Positions 1-11,800 of a stretch of 64,000 nucleotides of DNA are shown in pieces. The notes beneath the pieces are model-generated. The model was not told where the DNA came from and did no database searches. It saw only the letters and a list, made by a program, of their open reading frames with translations. This stretch comes from Sipunculus nudus (lineage: Eukaryota > Annelida > Sipuncula > Golfingiida > Sipunculidae): the NCBI GenBank assembly GCA_026874595.1, contig CM049316.1, positions 76,367,676 to 76,431,675 of the forward strand. Reading direction: 5' to 3'. Each line of letters starts with the position of its first letter. Positions within the stretch are counted from its first letter, which is position 1. The position numbers and the translations under genes are program-made.

Positions 1-523
1 ATTCTATGTGTATGAGTGTGTATGTATGTCTTGACGACACCTAGAGACGGTATAACGGATCCTATTGAAATTTATCATACAGACTGGTGTTGTGAAAGTG
101 TTGATGAAGTTCAGTTTTTTTTGTGTAAATTCAAGCGTAAAGAACCTCATTTTTAGGTTTAGTGGGATTGAAAGCATATCTAACCACGAGCGCGATCCGT
201 TACGCCACAGGCGACAACGACGTCATGCCCCGCAACATTTCCCTGAAAGGTGGTTGTAATTGAACGTTTTCCATATTATCATACAGCCACCTATCGAGCG
301 TGATCCGTTTCGTCACCCTGCGTGCCGTTTCTCTGAATGGTGTCTGTAACAGACGTTCATCATGGGAAAGGAGGCATGGTTGTTGTTCGTTATGTTTATA
401 GGCAATTAAGCGATACCATGATATCCAGGTTTTTTTTTCTAAAAATATTCAGTTAAAAGAATTCCCATATCGGATGCCTTTTAAGTTAAAAAATTGGAAT
501 GACACTATTTCCACTGCCGCAAA

Positions 524-526
<3 letters not shown>
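1..526. other. No gene seen; short degenerate two-copy repeat
   Basis: No coding exon is recognisable. Two diverged copies of a roughly 70-bp sequence lie at about 180-260 and 290-355. They share GAGCGYGATCCGTT, followed by a CGTCA-like stretch and a TTTCYCTGAA stretch. The rest holds nothing I can name. Confidence 0.4.

Positions 527-571
<45 letters not shown>
527..571. repeat. (TA)n microsatellite
   Basis: Uninterrupted alternating TA run directly abutting the left end of the pogo/Tigger-like relic. Elements of that superfamily insert at TA, so the run is a plausible target. Confidence 0.9.
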
Positions 572-574
<3 letters not shown>

Positions 575-1456
575 TAGAACGCCTGCTAACGCCACGCCAC
601 AATAACGGTCAATACGTCTATAACGGTCAGATTTTCCGGTCCCGAATTTTCGACCGTAATATCTCATAAACATTTTGTTGTCAATTACGGTCACTCCTCT
701 ATTCCGTACTACGGCCAGGTCCCTTGGTCCCGCAGGCCGGGAAACACCTCAGTTACGGTCAGGGGCAGTGACTCCGTGACATGGGCTCAACAAATCGAGC
801 GGCCACTTCAGACCTCAATATCATTACACAAGTTACCGCTCTCACATATTCCTGTCTGTTAATTAGTGCCTGGATAAAGGTAACCACTCGATCGTGACTG
901 AGTTGCTTGACACGCAGCCAGCGTCGTACTACCCATCTCAGCCTCATTAGTATGCACAATAGTAAGGCATGTGTTCCCACCTGCGTGTATGTTAGGGAAT
1001 CAGTCGTGCGAGCCGGATATTAATCAGGGTGTTTGTCATTTAATTAACGAATAACAACCAGCGGGTCCCGATGATTATGTCATCAGAAAAATGTTAGGCA
1101 AACTATTGATCTTTAAACTTTCTGTAATGTCCTTGTGAACACGTACATCAAACGAACACGGTGCGGCAAACATAAAACGTATAAAATGTTACGCATACTC
1201 TGTCTCCATCACTTTGACCATTATGGGGACCAAGAAAAAGACGAGAACTTGCTCTCAAAGATAAGTAGATCTGATCAGGAAGAGGGATGGAAAAAGCTAG
1301 CAGAAATCTATGGTGTTGGCCGAACTCAAGTTCAAAACATACTTTTCCATCATTTCCTGCAGACTGTTGGTGCCACCTGTAGCTTTATCTTAGCTACAGT
1401 GATAAGTGTTTGCCGGCCGTTATTCCGTCCTGCCGTCCCGCCGTTCGACCGTTAGC
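572..1456 (+). mobile_element. pogo/Tigger-like DNA transposon relic
   Basis: The left end begins CAGTAGAACGCCTGCTAACG immediately after a TA run. Near the right end, the reverse complement of the sequence ending at about 1,460 reads CCCTGCTAACGGTCGAAC, so the two sides share CCTGCTAACG as a degenerate terminal inverted repeat. The interior is rich in AACGGTC words. A plus-strand reading frame at 1,135-1,455 contains LAEIYGVGRTQVQNIL, which resembles the CENP-B/pogo helix-turn-helix that binds transposon ends. The frame then runs out with no DDE catalytic domain. Read as a short, non-autonomous, decayed copy. The exact right end and its TA duplication could not be placed. Confidence 0.6.
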
Positions 1457-1689
1457 AGGGCACAAATCCTAACCGTTAGACCTAGTAATTGTATCCGCCA
1501 AAACGGAGTTTTGCGGATACTATGTTTTTGACCGGGTTCCGCCGCCGCCGCCGCGTTCGTTTCCGGAGAACTCCTCTGAGACTAGTGGACGGATTTTTCC
1601 GAAACGTGCACCAATTATCGGGTCACATGTGAACTGATGCCTAACCAATTGGCCTTGACCACTGACCTTTCCTCTCTGCCCAGCGTCCA
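1457..1689. other. No gene seen
   Basis: Spacer between the transposon relic and the tandem repeats. It contains a short GCCGCCGCC run near 1,540 and no supported feature. Confidence 0.3.
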
Positions 1690-2510
1690 TTTGTGCCTCT
1701 GTTTCCACACATAACCCACATATCTCGGGAACCGTTTGACCGATCAGGAAATTTTTTTTACACAAATGTAGCCCTTTAATAGCTTAATAACATACATATG
1801 TTTTTTTTTCTGCCTTGGGTTAAAATCACTCATATCTCTGCAGTGGTTTGACCAAATTGCCTGAAATTCGGCATGCGTATACATCCCGCATAGCTTTCTT
1901 GATTTTATGACAGGTGGCGCCACCTACATTCTCGTTAACGCTGTAGACATCCATGCTTATATCTCCGGACTCGTTTGACCAATATGGAAATTTTTTTACA
2001 CAAATGTAGCCCTTGGATGGCTTTATAACTTACACAAAAATGGTGGCGCCACTTGCAGCAATTTTTGCACAGTGTCCATCTGTTTGTCTGCCTTGGGTTA
2101 AAATCACTCATATCTCTGCAGCGGTTTGACCGAATTACCTGTAATTCGGCATGCGTATACATCCTGGATAGCTTTCTTGATTTTATGACAGGTGGCGCCA
2201 GCTTCATTCACGTTCACGCTGCAGACATTAATGCTTATATCTGCGGACTCGTTTGACCAATCAGGAAAAAACATTTTACACAAATGTAGCCCTTGGATAA
2301 CTTTATAACATACACAAAAATGGTGGCGCCATCTGCAGCCATTTTTGCATAGCGTCCATCTGTTTGTTGTCCATCTTTGCAGTGGTTTGACTTTTCAACC
2401 TGAAATTTTGCATGTGTATACATCTTGGATAGTTTCTCGTTCAAATAACAGGTGGCGCCACCTACAATCATGTTTACGTGGCACACATCCATTCTAATAT
2501 GTAACACATG
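1690..2510 (+). repeat. Tandem repeat, about 285-bp unit, with GGTGGCGCCAC palindromes
   Basis: Roughly three diverged head-to-tail copies. Each carries, in order: a segment containing AAAATCACTCATATCTCTGCAG, ending in a GGTTTGACC word; CATGCGTATACAT; ACAGGTGGCGCCA; a second half with TCGTTTGACCAAT and ACACAAATGTAGCCCTT; and a second GGTGGCGCCA. The GGCGCC palindrome recurs at about 1,914, 2,043, 2,192, 2,322 and 2,454. Short open frames on both strands here follow the repeat and are not genes. Confidence 0.75.
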
Positions 2511-2790
2511 TAACTCTATTTCCCCTTGCTACTCAATCCATGCCTCACTTAACCCGTCCTACTCTGATTTTGGCGGATACACGTAGTCGCTTGTCGTCTA
2601 CCCGTATTCTAGTTTCTTAATATAAATCCCTAGAGGTCCATGAAAATTTCTTTCGAAACCACAATTATTCTTACGGAGTTACGGGGCTTGTATACACCAG
2701 TCAGAAATGATTCTTTTCCTGCACATTTTGATACAATAGGTCCAATATAACAACACTTAATGTATGGATCACCTTAAAAAGTTAAAACCT
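2511..2790. other. No gene seen
   Basis: Unremarkable AT-rich spacer. Confidence 0.3.
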
Positions 2791-3240
2791 TGCAGAAATA
2801 TTGATCATGACTAAACTAATCAGTTTTTTAGCCTGGTGGCGCCACTTGTATTTTTTTTTCTTTTTTTTTCAGTATTTTTTCCCCTCTATTTTTATGACCG
2901 TCAGATGACAGCAGTCATGTTAGTATCTCATCCGTGGTTTCACCTAGTGTGTATTCTTTACGCATTTTTGAGACCGACAAATAACAGCGATCATGTCAGT
3001 TTCCTACCTGGCGTTTCACCTGGTAATCTGAAACCTTGCATTTTCATTGATCATGACTAGTAAAATCAGTTTGTTAAGACTGGTGGCGCCAATTGTATTT
3101 ATTTTTCTATTTTTCTTGTACTTTTCTCTCTATTTCTAAGACCGTCAAATGACAGTGTTTGTATTACTTTCGCAGCCAGAGTTTCATCTTGTGTCCTGAA
3201 ACCTTGTATGCATGTTGATCCTTACTAGTTATATCCGTCC
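2791..3240 (+). repeat. Two-copy repeat, about 245 bp, related GGTGGCGCCA family
   Basis: Two diverged head-to-tail copies. Each has TTGATCATGACTA, then CAGTTTKTTA, CTGGTGGCGCCA, a T-rich tract with TTTTTC, GACCGTCARATGACAG and a GTTTCACCT-like stretch. The same word order appears in degraded form near 15.5-16.1 kb, 33.5 kb, 37.8-38.1 kb and 42.8 kb. It is therefore a dispersed family as well as a local tandem. Confidence 0.65.
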
Positions 3241-4244
3241 ATGAAGCCTGTTTTTAGTATTTTGTACGCCGTATAGTATCACATTTTTGCAAACTAGAAA
3301 ATCAGCTGAGCGTCATGGCCGATTTGTCACATTATAACTCATCAGTGAACTTCTAGAAAACAACAGGGGTGCCAAATTTGAGAACTAAATCTTCATAACT
3401 TCGAAAGTTATGTTGGTCACAATTATTCTAGAAATGGGCAGATATGACCTTGAATATCAAGGTCAATGGAAATCGATCTCTTTCCGAGAACTCAGTGGAA
3501 ACTTACTATATGTAAATGAGGGGAAAATATGCAATACTTCATATGTTATCGCGTTCACAAGAAACCATGGAGACGATGAATTATAATTCCGTTTATTTAA
3601 CCTTGAAGATGCTGTTCAAGGGCACCATTTTTCAAACGATACCATAACTTGGTAGAAATAAGTGGTGTGTCAAATGTGAAGACAACTTGTTTACACTTCA
3701 AACGTCAAATCCATTCAAAAAATTACATTTCGGCATATTTGACCCTGAAGATAAAGTTCTCGTCACCAGTTTACAAAATCCTCCGAATATCTGGTAAAAG
3801 CAATTTGAGTTTCCTATTTCAGGAAAAAGCACATCCGTTTTCAAAGTAAAACTCAGCGTGAAAGTCAGCTATACTCTAACTTTACTTTCGGGTTACTCTT
3901 CGTACATCTTATTTAACTCCAGGTTTTTCCTCTTCAGAAAAGTCCCCAGTTTTTATAAACATCTCTATGACAGATGTATGAGCTTGCTCATCTACAAGCT
4001 GTTAGCAAGCACAGCAAACTCACATAACAAGGAAAACATGCAAATTAAAATGGCTGCTTGCTTAGTGCCAACATTTTAGAGTCACAGGTCGCATAACACT
4101 GATTCGTCTGCCTAGTTGCCAGATGTCCTTGTTCAATATACGTGTTTCTTTTCTTTTCTTTTTAGGGGGAGAGGGTATCCCACATGTTATAAACAGACTA
4201 TATTTTATAAAAGGATCGTAGGATTACTTGTACTTATTAGACCT
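3241..4244. other. No gene seen
   Basis: Contains generic dispersed-repeat sequence near 3,300-3,880 (short ATGACCTTGA and AAGGTCAA phrases). No exon with both a frame and splice sites was found. Confidence 0.3.
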
Positions 4245-4470
4245 AAGTTATCAGAATAAACAACTGAATGACTCTGTCACAGATTTTTATTAAGAATATA
4301 TTATTGTTAGATTATGTGAATTCATACGAAAAAAATATATGTCTCAATAGTTCAAATATATAACGAAATAAATGCACAAAAGGAAATTATTAACATGTAA
4401 CATATATGTGAATGTTAAACATTATGACCACATCATAATTCATAACCCCTGAATTCAAATATTAAAAAAT
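4245..4470 (+). repeat. Direct repeat, copy 1
   Basis: Diverged copy of 5,405-5,632. Both share GACTCTGTCACAG / GATTCTGTCACAG, ATATATTATTG, CATACGA, AACGAAATA and CATAATTCATAACCCCTGAA. The second copy lies just downstream of the stop codon of the CARD gene on the minus strand, so this is a duplicated 3' flank. Confidence 0.7.
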
Positions 4471-5404
4471 TAAAATAAAAAGAAACTCTTATTCAGCCAG
4501 CCAGCGTGTATGTACCAAAACGTGAGAAATCTTTGTCTGGGCATGACCAGTTACTTTTACTCAATCACCATGCCTTATATACCCCTAAATGTTGTCTTAC
4601 TGAAGCAGTTTGGTGAAAATTTATTTTGTTGTAAACACAATTTTAATCTGACCTCCTTGGGTCATATATATTTATTTTACTGAATTTCAAGTAGACCAAT
4701 CCACGACAGCGTTAGCTTATTCTACACGGGCCACAGTCGTCATATCCTCTCGTTTTGATAATGACGGAAGACCTAACACGAGGGTACTCATCAATTTGAG
4801 TCTCTAACACAAACACACGGTGTCGCCGCGCATTCATCAGTAGGTCTGTTATTTGACTTGTCAAGCGAGCGTGTTTAAAAATACAAACACACTCGACACA
4901 CACATACCCATGCTATATGATCCACTGAGATTGGTATTGTAGATAATATCAAAATATACATTTTAATTACATTTTATATAAACAGTGTAAATATGGAACT
5001 TATTAGCTAATGAACCATAGGAAAAACAGTTTTTAGTCACATGACACTATTTCGTTTGCGTTTTTATTCACGGCTGAGTTCCTTTAAAGCAGTTGGTGTA
5101 TAACTCCGAAATATGTCTACTACATCACAGAGAAAAACAAACATGACTAACCATAAATCAATACTAGTGTTACCTGAAGCATAACACATAACAATACACA
5201 AAATTTATCAAATGTGATTTAATTAAAAATTCAAATAATATTATAAAATAAAAAGATTATGAAACAAAACACAGGTCCAGGATCGAAATGATAGATTTAT
5301 TTGTTTCATCTGAAAGTATTAATTTTGAAAGCGTCACTTATAAAATGTGTCGACTTTGAGTATCGTCACAAATTATTGAACCACATTATTAGTTGCTCTG
5401 TCCT
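4471..5404. other. No recognised gene
   Basis: A minus-strand open frame at 4,712-4,903 (63 codons, ending ...GPCRIS) has ordinary composition but resembles no family I know and has no clear splice context. It is left unassigned. Confidence 0.2.
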
Positions 5405-5632
5405 AGTTTCTTAGAAGTCTACTAAATATAACATTAATGATTCTGTCACAGATTTTTCTTTGGAATATATTATTGCTAGCTTGTGTGAAATCATACGATA
5501 ACAATATATGTTTCAATAATTCATATATACAACGAAATACACGCAGAAACAAAATATTAGCATGTACCATATGTGCGAATGTTTTTTTATTATGAGCATA
5601 TCATAATTCATAACCCCTGAATTCAAGGAAAA
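5405..5632 (+). repeat. Direct repeat, copy 2
   Basis: See the copy at 4,245-4,470, offset about 1.16 kb. On the minus strand it would lie in the 3' untranslated region or flank of the CARD gene. Confidence 0.7.
5586..5591 (-). promoter_or_regulatory. Possible AATAAA polyadenylation signal
   Basis: AATAAA on the minus strand, 165 bp beyond the stop codon of the CARD gene. The region is AT-rich, so a chance match is possible. Confidence 0.25.
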
Positions 5633-5705
5633 TGGTAAATAATGGAGGGGAGTCTGAGAAAAAGTACCATTTCACAGCCACACCTGTTCGGCATTAATCT
5701 TAGCC

Positions 5706-5720
5706 GGGGGGGGGGGGGGG
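5706..5720. repeat. Poly-G run
   Basis: Fifteen consecutive G on the plus strand (C on the transcribed strand), 36 bp beyond the stop codon of the CARD gene. Similar homopolymers occur at 11,530-11,549 (G), about 33,647-33,661 (C) and 39,592-39,601 (C). Run lengths may be unreliable in the assembly. Confidence 0.9.
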
Positions 5721-5755
5721 TTACATCGTCACATCATTTAGTAACAGCACGGGAT

Positions 5756-5893
5756 TCACAGAAGTTGGAGAGCTAAATGTTCCTGACCACTATGTTTAAG
5801 GGCTCTCATGAAACCTTCATAGGCAGAGTCGGATCTCTTCTCAAGGCGTCCCAAGAACTCAAGTGTCCTATCGCTTTGTGAACGCATTCGATT
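5756..5893 (-). CDS. Terminal exon: second half of CARD and stop
   Basis: 45 codons plus TGA. The acceptor is CATCAACAG|AATCGA. The translation starts NRMRSQSDRTLEFLGRLEKR and ends GFMRALKHSGQEHLALQLL. This matches the second half of a CARD: a TR..Q..R...FL..L..R helix pair, an AY..F...L helix, then GQ.HLA..L. The stop follows the last helix directly, as in many C-terminal CARDs. The frame continues from the previous exon in phase 0. Confidence 0.85.
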   Translation of the reverse strand, partial: NRMRSQSDRTLEFLGRLEKRSDSAYEGFMRALKHSGQEHLALQLL

Positions 5894-8800
5894 CTGTTGA
5901 TGAACAGAAAATCATTACTTTGATTGAAATAAAATTTTTCAAATTATTATAAAGATGTTCTCTCGTATTCATAAGATTATATTTCTGAATCCTTATACAA
6001 TTGCTCTATTGAAGAACAATTTAGAAATTGATTTATATTATTACAATAATTATTTCGTACATGATATCTGGAACGCATTGACGCATTTTGACTTACGCCG
6101 AGATCTTTGGCCCATTCTCGAGAAATCACATCGTTGCTTATTAAAGCGGCAATAAATGTATCATCGATTTCCATTTTTTCAACCAACTCGCTGCTGAGTT
6201 TACTTAATTTCTTTTTGTGATCATCTGTCATTCGAACTTCTATTGTTTGCTAAAATAGATAGAATGTTTGGTTAAAGTATGGCGTTAAAATCTTTTAAAC
6301 AAAAGGATTGATCAATTATACTTGCTTAAATAGTTAAATATTGCTTATTCTACGATCTCCTATAGTGTTAATATATCAATTTCTCAAAAAAAAAAAATCC
6401 GAAGATATTTCCTAATTCTATTAATTCTGCAACTTTACTGGATATTTTATGTCGGTAAGAATGTTCCTGTACCTTAGACTTTAGTCTGATGTACTCTGCC
6501 TCTTTTCGTTCGACATGTTGATCAATTTCTTCTAACCAATGACTTGGACAAGACTGGTTTCTTACACCGAACCATCCTTTGATATGTTTCTTCAACTTTG
6601 TTGCGAACTCCGTGATACATTTCTGGGAGGCATGCGGTGTACCTGGTCCAAACTCCTAGAAAGCACATCTTAATAATCACTGTTATTTAATACATACGCT
6701 TTGATTTAAGCTGGGCAAAAAGAAATCCTTCATTGTCTTATGTCAACGGTATTACTTATTCATTGTCAGTTCTAAAGATTCCCGCTATCCTAAATAGAAA
6801 CTGCTGAAATATCTAAAATAAAACAAAATGTCAGGAAAGGTTTTTGCCGTAATATATTTGCAGAGACTACAAGAATTTTTGAACTCTGGACATAATAAGG
6901 TCAATTCCTCCTCTTTAAATAAGAATTGAATTATATATAATTCATTCACACGTAGTAATGTACTACATGTTCATACTACCTATATCATACCACCTAGACC
7001 TTAACTCAGCGAGCTGCATTACATGAATATGAAACAAGGGGGTTGAACCAATCAAATTGCCAGCGTAGAATTATTAAAAATTGACGGGAATGCATCGGGA
7101 TAAAACAAATAAAATAAAGCCATATCAAACTATTACGTTTCCCTCTAGTGCATGTATTCTTGTTAAGCCGACGTGTGTTATTTACATTTTATTCCTTTTT
7201 TTTTATAAAAATAGTTTATTAACAAAACTGGATGAACAGATACAAAAATACAAATGCATAAGCAAATTTAAGTATGGGTCATACCCAAATTTATTGTTTC
7301 TGTTTGAGACAGAATGTGGATATAGAAATATGTGTTACTGAAAGGTCGACCTGTATATTACTATGTTGATTTTTTATGATATATACACAGAGTAGTCTGC
7401 CACAGACTTAGTTTGAAGAATTACCTTATCCAAATCTTTACTGATCTGTTGAAATGCTTCTTCCAGTGTTGTACGGCATATTTCCGTCGCCTTTTGCTTT
7501 TTTTGAGTATAGAATATAAATAAGTGTCCAGTGGCTGAGGTTTTAAATAAATCTTAACAGATAATATAAAGGCTATGAAGGCTTCGTGCGAGTCAAAGAT
7601 AAGATAGTTATTACCTCTTTTTTCCGGCTGTTAATTTCTGTTCTCACGGTTTCCGCTACGTTATCGATTTCATTAATAATTGTCTGTGTCCATTCTGCAA
7701 GAGGCTCCACATACGCCGGCGCGTTCTCTCTGAACCTTTCAATTTCGTTCTGCCTTTCACTGCGTATAACTTCTTCATAATATACATCTTCCGGTGCCTG
7801 TTCCTTCAAATTGCCCCTCTGAGAAGAGATCACCCATTTATTTTACTTACAAATAATTCAGTCCTGTACTGCTACACAACACAGACTTTTAAGTAAAATC
7901 TTGAATAGTACTTACCAAATTTCTGTTAAAATTCTTGCAATGCTGATCAATCAAAGCCCAGATCATCTCCTTAAACATAAAAAAGTAGAGTCATGTAAAA
8001 GAATCGGTAAATATATTCAACATAGTTAATCGACTTTTATCATTAAGAATGATTTTTGAAATAAATACATTTATAGAATAGAATATCTGAAATGGTACTT
8101 TTCGTCAAAAGATTTCACCTTTTGTTTCCTGCTATTCTGTAGAAACAAGTCTTGTCGCTTTTCCGACACCTTGGTCTGAAGCGTTTGAACCCATTCGTTG
8201 TAACAAGGACCATCAGTGGGAGCTTCTTTGGAAAAGGAAGCTTTGATGGCACTGTAATTCTTCTCATGCTCCTCATTGAATTCATTATTCCTGAGGATGC
8301 AGGCTTCCATAGATGCTTTCTGTAACAGTGAAATATTAATACCATAGACCGGAAGCCAAATGTCATTTTTTGGCTAACCTTGTTTTATGGTCTTAAGATT
8401 TTTTCTTTGTGGATTTTGTATGCAACATGTTGGTTGGCCCTCTGTCAGCCTTTGGCAATTTTTGCTAATTAGCATACAACAAAATGGCCGCCAAATAATG
8501 CGAAAATAGCAAAAATGCCATAATTACCTTTACGTTTGACAAAAAGGGTCATCTAATACATGTATTCTGAGGTATGACCCTTAGAATTCATGTTTTGGTA
8601 TTGTTTTAGTCATAATGATCATCATTTTCAATATAAGTTTTCTCCCATTTGAAAAAAAAACTGTAAATATACTGTACACATGATTTGGTTAGTACAATTG
8701 ATCCAAAGCATTGTGCAGATCGATGGTAATAAATTAAACAAATTAAACACTCAAGTATAGATAAAAATAAGATGATAAAACGTTCTGGAACTGATCTGTT

Positions 8801-11800
8801 ATACATTATAAAAATAATATCCTATTTTTTAGAGTGTAATATGAAGGGTGTACTTATGAACGGAGAAAGCTGTAACATGCATGGAAAACTATCTGGTCTC
8901 TGAAAAATATTTATATATGATTATGGAGGGATCGAAAAGCTTTCAGACAGCTGGGTCATACCTCACGCCCCTCCCCCTTCTCCATGACTTTCATCCAGTC
9001 TTTACATATTGTGTCAAAGGTTATCTAACTGGGGACTTTCATATGTTGCCGCTCACATTCACAGACTTAGGATGTATATTTTTAATTTTTACTTCCCTTA
9101 CTTCCCTGGTTGGTTATTTGTTTGCTCTGTCTATATCAGCATCCTCAGTACAAATTTTGTAGAGGAATAGGGTGATACACAGGAAAAAATCTTTAAATTT
9201 TGAAAGACGACCCTGATCACCACCATGAGGCTTCTCAGTCCCAACCGAGGCCCATGGTATTTTTTAGGCGCCAACCCAGGAGTTCGTTAACCGTGAAACA
9301 CATTTTCTATGAAAAACACAGCACAGTTTGATGAAAAGCCTGGCGGAATCAGTGGTATTTAACTACTTTCTATTTTCCTATGATATCCGGGTAATGTATC
9401 TGTCTGGCTTAGTTCACAAATATCCTCCAACCTCTTCAAAATCTTTTGTAAAAGTATAGTGGCAATGTGCCAACAGTACATAGATAAATATCTTTTGAGA
9501 CACAGAAATTCAGTAAATTGGGAAAAAATGCCTTTGGGTAAAGTGGGAACACGGCTACACAGCTCAAGCAGGTGGATCTCAGAATCAACTAGTGTACTCT
9601 GAACCCGGCAGACATGCACTCGGCCCTCCATGATTTAGCTGAAGCATGTATGATCTTCTGCGGGCTTCCTCACAAAAAAATTTTCATGGGAAATTATTTC
9701 TTGACCAATTCCAGAATCGACAGCAGGATAGACTAAAGGTTTCAGGTCCAAAACCTGTTATATTTCTCACGACAAGCACCGTTTTAGTGCCGTAAATTTC
9801 ATTTATAATATATATTAGAGCTAGGAAAGCTTTATCTTGCACCCTAATATGCAGACTCCCTATTTAAATTCAGAACGTGATGTGCAAACAAAAAGGAATG
9901 CTGAAAAAAATGTTATTACAAACCAGACCTTGTATACTGAAATAAGATTGTATAGCTGACATATGAGTTTGGCGACAGCATTCAATATGGTAGACGAAAC
10001 ATTTTAATTCTCATTAGTTTTCATATAGCAATAAGGAAAAGGATGTGTATGGTGAAATTCCATAATAAATTTTTTTCTTTCCTTGTGTATGCCACCCACA
10101 TCCTTGGCTGTACATTAATCTATATAGTTGACATTAAAGAAAAATGAGCTTAACTGAGATATTCTCGATATCCGTGCCCTAGCCGATAGCCAACTATCTC
10201 TGGTGATTAGAGCCCTCTCCCCCATATGACCAATTATATGTGTGTGTGTGTACCTACTACATTCCAAGGTTATCATCTTTTTCTTATTTTCTTAAGAAAT
10301 GTAACTTAGTCTTCCCCGTGCATTAATCAATGCATTATTAATTAGATATACGTAATTAATTAGCGATTTTTTACCCATAGGCTATTCGCGGTAAATCATT
10401 TTGTTGTCATCATTTATAAGTGTCTTAGATACTAGTAAATCCCTGAATTTGCGATATTATCTCACAGAACAAACTTTGACATTAATTATGTTACGTGTTT
10501 CTATAATATGTGCCAGCTTCATATTATACAATTGATTGCATTAAACCTTCGTGTTTTCTGTGTCCATACATGGGAATACATCTTTATGTTGTCGATTTGT
10601 GCTCATGCATTTTTTTAAGTTCAAAGTATCAGAAAGACTTTTGTTTACCTCATTATTATGCATAACACCGACGGCAACGTTTTTCGGGCGATGGGGCATT
10701 TTATAAAACTCTAACGCAATGTCATCATCGTTTATATAACATGAATTTTGGCGCTGAAAGTTTCTGGTATTCCTGAAATATTTGATGACAGAAATGACGT
10801 CAGAAGCGTGTGTTCATTTACATTTGTTGCTTTGACTAAATTTGTATTTTTCCATAATACCATTTTAAAAATCCAATTTAATTTACGCTCATTTGGGTCA
10901 CCTTTGGGTCTGAAAAGCTGGTAATTTTAATATAAAACCTGAATTAATAGTCTTTTCTGGTTTAGCTACAGAATGTGGGGGATGAGTTCAGCTTGCACAG
11001 GCAATTCAATATAGTTGGCGATCACATAGCCGACGAATAATCCATATTAATATGATGCTGATGGCTATATGATGCTGATAGAAGATTGCAGCAGTATATT
11101 TGAGGACGTTGCAATATATGTGATATGACTTGGCATAGTACATGCAAACACATACAACTGTTACATTTGCCATCGAACAAAGATGAATTTCCATTAAAGT
11201 GCCATTTTGATTTAATTGGATTGAAATTATGTTCATTTAATCCCCCTCAAGCAAAATAAATTTTCGTCTTAGTTGTAAATATGGAGCCTCGTCGTGACAC
11301 AAGGGGATCAATAAAAAATGAATGGATAACGGCAGTTTCGCTTTTATTGTTTCATTATGAAGGCCATACATCAGTAACAAAAAAAGGATGCTGATATAGA
11401 CAAAGCAAACAAATAACAAACCAAGGAAGTAAAAAATAAAAATATACATCCTAAGTCTGCAAATGTTAGCGGCCTTATATGGAAGTCCACAGTTTGACAT
11501 AATATGTAAAGACTGCATGGAAGTCATGGAGGGGGGGGGGGGGGGGGGAAAGGAGCTTCAAGTATGACTCAGCTGTCTGTAATGCTTTTCGAACCCGCTA
11601 TAATCATATATAAATATTTTTGAGAGACCAGTTAGTTTTTTCATGCATGTGACGTACGTATACCCTTCATAATACACTCTACAAAAACTAACAGAATTTT
11701 TTATCATGCAAGTACCTTTAATATTATATGGAAACAACTTTTACATTTGCCACGAATAAAGATGAATTTTCGTAAAGGTGCCATTTCGATTTAAATGGAC

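Noticed and set aside
449-694. Frames with YIYIYIY tracts at several sites (also 36,310, 39,386, 44,248, 53,560, 62,957)
   Set aside because: These are translations of TA microsatellites.
5977-6096. Read-through of the CARD exon into its intron
   Set aside because: The frame stays open but loses CARD similarity exactly at GTAAGT. The next exon resumes CARD helices in phase.
9359-9631. 90-codon minus-strand frame in the spacer of the inverted-repeat element
   Set aside because: Not listed as a gene: no recognisable transposase or other domain and no second copy to compare. Mentioned only within the element.
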